Assembly: GCA_022840285.1 (NCBI GenBank)
Contig: JALHIE010000088.1
Coordinates: 1 to 27,812, forward strand
DNA from: Porphyromonadaceae bacterium
GTDB taxonomy: Bacteria; Bacteroidota; Bacteroidia; Bacteroidales; Dysgonomonadaceae
DNA: 27,812 nucleotides
Reading direction: 5' to 3'
In this document: positions 24,673 through 27,812 of the stretch, piece after piece
Layout: each line of letters starts with the position of its first letter
How positions within the stretch are numbered: the stretch's first letter is position 1
Notes under the pieces: model-generated
The model's database searches: none
What the model saw: the letters and a program-made list of their open reading frames with translations, nothing else
What the model was told of the DNA's origin: nothing
Made by a program: the position numbers and the translations under genes

Positions 24673-25698
24673 ATGCGTACAGAGATTTCCACCTTAGGAG
24701 AGTTTGGATTAATAGATCACCTCACCAAAAATATAATACTCACGCAACCCACAACCAAGAAAGGTGTGGGAGACGATGCCGCTGTTGTCGACAACTCGGA
24801 CAAACGGACGCTTGTTACTACCGATTTATTACTGGAAGGTATCCACTTCGACCTGACTTACGTTCCGTTGAAACACCTTGGATATAAATCGGCAGTTGTC
24901 AACTTTTCCGACATCTATGCAATGAATGGAAAGCCACAGCAAATAACAGTCTCATTGGGTATCTCTCAACGGTTTTCGGTTGAAGATCTGGAAACTTTCT
25001 ATGCCGGTGTATTACTTGCATGCGAAATTTACGGCGTTGATCTCGTAGGGGGCGACACGACATCATCACTGACCGGTTTTTCCATTTCCATAACCTGTAT
25101 CGGCACAGCCGATGAGAAAAAGATCGTGTACCGCAACGGGGCCAAAGATACCGACCTGGTTTTTGTTTCGGGCGATCTGGGTGCAGCATACATGGGCCTG
25201 CAATTGCTGGAACGCGAAAAGGCTGTTTTCGGGGGAAAAACGGATTTCCAGCCTGACTTTTCCGGAAAAGAATATGTTCTTGAACGTCAACTCAAGCCAG
25301 AAGCCCGAAAAGATATTGTGAACATGTTATCCGAACAGGGAATAGTTCCTACGGCAATGATTGATATCTCTGACGGATTATCGTCGGACATCCTTCACAT
25401 CTGCAAGCAAAGCAACACAGGTTGCCGAATTTTCGAAGAACGGCTGCCCATCGATTACCAAACCGCCGTAATGGCGGAAACATTCCATATGAATGTTACA
25501 ACCGCTGCATTAAATGGCGGCGAGGACTACGAGTTGCTTTTTACCGTCCCCTTATCTCTTCACGAGAAAGCGTCTGCTCTGCCAGGAATACATCTTGTTG
25601 GGCACATCACCAAACCCGAAGAAGGGTGTTACCTGGTTACCCGAGATGGACAAGAAATGGAATTAAAAGCACAAGGATGGAATCCGGTAGGAAAATAA
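24673..25698 (+). CDS. thiL: Thiamine-monophosphate kinase
   Basis: This 341-residue ATP-dependent kinase converts thiamine monophosphate to the active cofactor thiamine diphosphate. It belongs to the PurM-like ATP-grasp-unrelated fold. Motifs: GEFGLIDHL at the N-terminus, GVGDDAAVVD (Mg/ATP binding), TTDLLLEGIHFDL, KSAVVNFSDIYAMNG, VDLVGGDTTSS and IDISDGLSSDILHIC, with NGGEDYELLFTVP near the end. The length is within the family range. No TPP riboswitch is recognisable upstream; the gene follows PNP by 11 nt and is probably the last of the sppA-lpxK-PNP-thiL run. Confidence 0.95.
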   Translation: MRTEISTLGEFGLIDHLTKNIILTQPTTKKGVGDDAAVVDNSDKRTLVTTDLLLEGIHFDLTYVPLKHLGYKSAVVNFSDIYAMNGKPQQITVSLGISQRFSVEDLETFYAGVLLACEIYGVDLVGGDTTSSLTGFSISITCIGTADEKKIVYRNGAKDTDLVFVSGDLGAAYMGLQLLEREKAVFGGKTDFQPDFSGKEYVLERQLKPEARKDIVNMLSEQGIVPTAMIDISDGLSSDILHICKQSNTGCRIFEERLPIDYQTAVMAETFHMNVTTAALNGGEDYELLFTVPLSLHEKASALPGIHLVGHITKPEEGCYLVTRDGQEMELKAQGWNPVGK

Positions 25699-25754
25699 CC
25701 GGATAATTTCTGCATATTTTTGTTTCAAAATTTTTTATTTGTAAAAAATCCTTT

Positions 25755-25762
25755 TATCTTTG
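25755..25762 (+). promoter_or_regulatory. -7 box of the tRNA-Phe gene
   Basis: TATCTTTG, a perfect -7 match, stands 22 nt before the mature tRNA. The -33 region is only T-rich. Confidence 0.6.
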
Positions 25763-25784
25763 CAGTCGCAAATAAAGAAGCGAT

Positions 25785-25857
<73 letters not shown>

Positions 25858-25869
25858 CCTGAAAATCAG

Positions 25870-25899
25870 GGAGTTACAAAAAGTAGCTCCTTTTTTTTT
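25870..25899 (+). terminator. Terminator after tRNA-Phe
   Basis: GGAGTTAC (25870-25877) pairs with GTAGCTCC (25883-25890) with one G-T pair around AAAAA, followed by nine T residues. Confidence 0.88.
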
Positions 25900-26012
25900 G
25901 TGTCAATTTCTGTTAAAGTACAGGTGGAAACGGTGAAATGTTTTCCATATAGTTAATAATATTTCGTACAAACGGGGTAAAATGTGGGAAAGTGGCTGCT
26001 TGCGGCATCTAC

Positions 26013-26192
26013 AAAAGAAAAGCCCGTCATTTAGAGGAGCTTCTGGCGGTATGGACGGGTGCGGAACACCCATCTATTAATCCGCTGTATTTCAGACATA
26101 TTACAGTCTCAAACAATACTTATCCCCTACGGATAAACCTACGATTGTATTTCTCTAAAACGTAAAGAACTTCTCCAAACATCTTTTTCTTG
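26013..26192 (-). ncRNA. Candidate small RNA (about 180 nt) with terminator and competing hairpin
   Basis: A consensus promoter (26199-26229, minus strand) would start a transcript near 26192. On that strand it ends in a stem formed by 26059-26051 and 26030-26023 (CCCGTC with GACGGG), followed by CTTTTCTTTT, a plausible intrinsic terminator. Just before it GGGTG-CGGAA-CACCC (26057-26071, written on the plus strand) forms a second hairpin that uses the same C residues at 26057-26059, so the two exclude each other. Other local stems are TTATCC/GGATAA and AGAC/GTCT. Tiny reading frames of 20 codons (26120-26182) and 22 codons (26031-26099), both Arg-rich, overlap it; either could be real. I do not recognise a known RNA family. 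Confidence 0.45.
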
Positions 26193-26198
26193 GTCTTG

Positions 26199-26229
26199 CA
26201 AATATACATTTTTTTCGATTATGGACAAA
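26199..26229 (-). promoter_or_regulatory. Promoter of the candidate small RNA
   Basis: On the minus strand: TTTG (26226-26229), a 19-nt gap, then TATATTTG (26199-26206). Both boxes match the Bacteroidetes consensus exactly. No annotated gene lies downstream on this strand. Confidence 0.6.
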
Positions 26230-26309
26230 TAAAAATCAAATAAATAATTAAATATATTCGTATATAAACGAAAAAGAATTACATTTGTGCAAAATATTCG
26301 ATTATGGAC
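26214..26309 (+). repeat. 13-bp direct repeat around the ATPase start
   Basis: TTCGATTATGGAC occurs at 26214-26226 and again at 26297-26309, 83 nt apart. The second copy contains the ATPase start codon. In the first copy the same ATG is followed by GAC AAA TAA. Possibly a remnant of a duplication. Confidence 0.6.
26257..26287 (+). promoter_or_regulatory. Promoter of the DUF4143 ATPase gene
   Basis: TTCG at 26257-26260, a 19-nt gap, then TACATTTG at 26280-26287. It leaves a leader of only about 10-12 nt before the ATG at 26304. Confidence 0.5.
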
Positions 26310-27575
26310 GAAAAAATTGCAAGAATAGAAAAGTATAACTTATGGGGGGCTAAAACATTTGATTTTGGCTTTAAACGCGAAGAATATACCGAAAAAATAG
26401 TCGATTTTATAGGAAATCGGTTAATTAAAGTGCTTGTCGGACAAAGGCGTTCCGGCAAAAGCTATATCTTGCGACAAGTGGGCAAACAGCTTATCGACAA
26501 TGGTGTAAAGCCTGAAAATACGTTGTTTATAAATCGCGAATTTGCCGATCTGGACTTCCTTCGTACATACAAAGATTTAGACGAACTCATAAAATCTTAT
26601 AAGAAAGAACTTAAACCCAAAGGGAAAGTTTATATTTTCATTGACGAAGTCCAAATAATAGAACAATGGGAAAAAGTTGTCAATTCATACTCTCAGGATT
26701 ATTCGGACAGTTACGAGATATTCATTACCGGCTCCAATTCTAAAATGCTTTCGGGTGACTTAGCCACACTCCTATCAGGACGATATGTATCTTTCGAAGT
26801 TTTCCCTTACAGTTATTCGGAATACTTGAGAATAACGGGGCAAGACAAGGGCAAACAAAGTTATATGGCTTACATGGATGGTGGCGGACTACCCGAATTA
26901 TTTATGCTCCAAAAGCAAGAACTTAAACGCAATTATATCTCCGCAATAAAAGACACCGTTTTATTAAGGGATATAATTCAACGTAATAACATTCGTGACC
27001 CGAAACTGCTTGAAGATATTTTTGTGTTTTTGGTGAACAACGCTTCTAATCTAATATCCATATCAAGTATTGTAAAGTATTTCAAAGGACAGGGACGAAG
27101 AGTAAGCTATGATGCGATATCTAACTATATCGGATATATCGAAGATACGTTTTTAATTCATCGTTGCGACCGATATGATATAAAAGGAAAAGACACGTTA
27201 TCGGGTAATGCTAAATTTTACATGAATGATTTAGCCTACAAAAATTATCTTTATCCGGGGTTTGGTTATGGTTTTGGATATCTTGTAGAAAATCTGATAT
27301 ACTTAGAGCTGTGTCGTGCCGGATTTGATGTTTATGTCGGTGTTTTACGAAACAAGGAAGTCGATTTTGTAGCTAAGAAAGCTGATCGTGTGATCTATAT
27401 ACAAAGTACGTATTTGCTTTCGGATGAATCTACCGTCGAACGTGAATATTCCGCTCTCGAATCCATTGGTGATAATTTTGAGAAAATTGTCGTATCACTT
27501 GATGATGCAACATTGCCTCTAAGGGGTGGAATAAGGCATTTGCAGGCATGGAATCTAAAAGAAATATTGCGATGA
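26304..27575 (+). CDS. AAA family ATPase with DUF4143 C-terminal domain
   Basis: A 423-residue protein. The N-terminal AAA-type domain has the P-loop GQRRSGKS (46-53), Walker B VYIFIDEVQ (about 109-117) and a sensor region ITGSNSKML. SGRYVSFEVFPYSYSEYL and LPELFMLQ mark the junction typical of this group. The C-terminal DUF4143 part contains GYLVENLIYLELCRAGFDVYVG and KEVDFVAKKADRVIYIQ, a layout like restriction-endonuclease-fold proteins (Glu, then Asp, then a K-rich strand), though activity is unproven. Such ATPases are common, often multicopy and patchily distributed in Bacteroidetes. Their role is unknown; links to mobile DNA or toxin-like systems are guesses. It has its own promoter and no partner gene in view. 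The base composition looks more AT-rich than that of the neighbouring housekeeping genes. Confidence 0.9.
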   Translation: MDEKIARIEKYNLWGAKTFDFGFKREEYTEKIVDFIGNRLIKVLVGQRRSGKSYILRQVGKQLIDNGVKPENTLFINREFADLDFLRTYKDLDELIKSYKKELKPKGKVYIFIDEVQIIEQWEKVVNSYSQDYSDSYEIFITGSNSKMLSGDLATLLSGRYVSFEVFPYSYSEYLRITGQDKGKQSYMAYMDGGGLPELFMLQKQELKRNYISAIKDTVLLRDIIQRNNIRDPKLLEDIFVFLVNNASNLISISSIVKYFKGQGRRVSYDAISNYIGYIEDTFLIHRCDRYDIKGKDTLSGNAKFYMNDLAYKNYLYPGFGYGFGYLVENLIYLELCRAGFDVYVGVLRNKEVDFVAKKADRVIYIQSTYLLSDESTVEREYSALESIGDNFEKIVVSLDDATLPLRGGIRHLQAWNLKEILR

Positions 27576-27812
27576 AAAAATGACTATTCGGAATATTTGT
27601 ATCTTATACGTATCCATTTCTGATAGCCAAAGATGATGAATTGGGTAGAAAACTGCAAGATACAGATTTACGTACAAGGTTGCCGGTACCTAAAAAGAAA
27701 ACAAAACAATTAAGAGTCCGCTCTGAAAACCCTTTTTTTCAAATTGCTGAAAAAAACGATTTCGCCGGACAGTTTTGATTGTTCTTGTTGAAAATAAATT
27801 TGTTTGCAATAA
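27576..27812. other. Stretch without a recognisable gene
   Basis: A frame open from 27584 to a stop at 27776-27778 (about 64 codons) has no ATG, and its upstream limit is a TGA right behind the ATPase gene. It includes a basic segment (PKKKTKQLRVRS). It may be a gene remnant or chance. No tRNA or clear terminator is seen. Confidence 0.3.

Noticed and set aside
25953..26030. 25-codon frame on the minus strand next to the candidate small RNA
   Set aside because: It begins within the presumed terminator stem and has no ribosome binding site or family resemblance.

Overview
The window looks like chromosomal DNA from an anaerobic Bacteroidales bacterium. Promoters fit the Bacteroidetes pattern (a TTTG-like -33 box, about 19-20 nt, then TAnnTTTG at -7). 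Shine-Dalgarno sequences are weak or absent. The protein families are typical of the order: a sodium-pumping methylmalonyl-CoA decarboxylase operon, an OadG subunit fused to a lamin-tail domain, an ECF sigma gene followed by a barrel protein, and a six-repeat S1. My best guess, from general resemblance only, is the Dysgonomonadaceae/Porphyromonadaceae area.

Layout. 1-670: the tail of an unknown gene and a small lipoprotein gene on the minus strand. 856-5237: delta-1-pyrroline-5-carboxylate dehydrogenase, cmk-ispH (overlapping) and pfkA. 5313-11155: a propionate/sodium energy block holding methylmalonyl-CoA epimerase, the decarboxylase alpha subunit (two internal deletions), a gamma subunit with lamin-tail domain, a biotin carrier and a beta subunit; then, behind its own promoter, a second beta subunit and a 46-residue second gamma subunit that is easy to miss. 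11175-12497 (minus): NAD kinase and an ACT-like protein, divergent from pdxJ (12656). 13438-16038: an ExbB-ExbD-TonB/TolA set and a DJ-1 family protein. 16198-17998: rpsA, interrupted by a short deletion and frameshift. 18084-20697 (minus): an ECF sigma factor, a membrane-anchored putative anti-sigma/outer-membrane barrel hybrid and a lipoprotein. 20963-25698: sppA, lpxK, purine nucleoside phosphorylase and thiL. 25785-25857: tRNA-Phe. 25900-26300: no convincing protein gene, but a candidate small RNA on the minus strand. 26304-27575: an AAA/DUF4143 ATPase of accessory character.

How the genes work together. Epimerase plus decarboxylase converts (R)-methylmalonyl-CoA from succinyl-CoA to propionyl-CoA and couples decarboxylation to sodium export. 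The second beta-gamma pair could supply an alternative membrane module. The sigma operon and the distant lipoprotein gene at 670 share an almost identical promoter-like element (26 of 28 positions, same 16-nt spacer), so they probably form a small ECF regulon.

Most notable: (1) this shared ECF promoter; (2) the second beta-gamma module; (3) the candidate small RNA at 26013-26192, whose two 3' hairpins exclude each other; (4) clean internal deletions in mmdA and rpsA. The deletions may well be assembly errors and need checking before any biological reading. I see no CRISPR array, no complete insertion sequence and no recognisable defence system beyond the DUF4143 ATPase, whose role is unknown.
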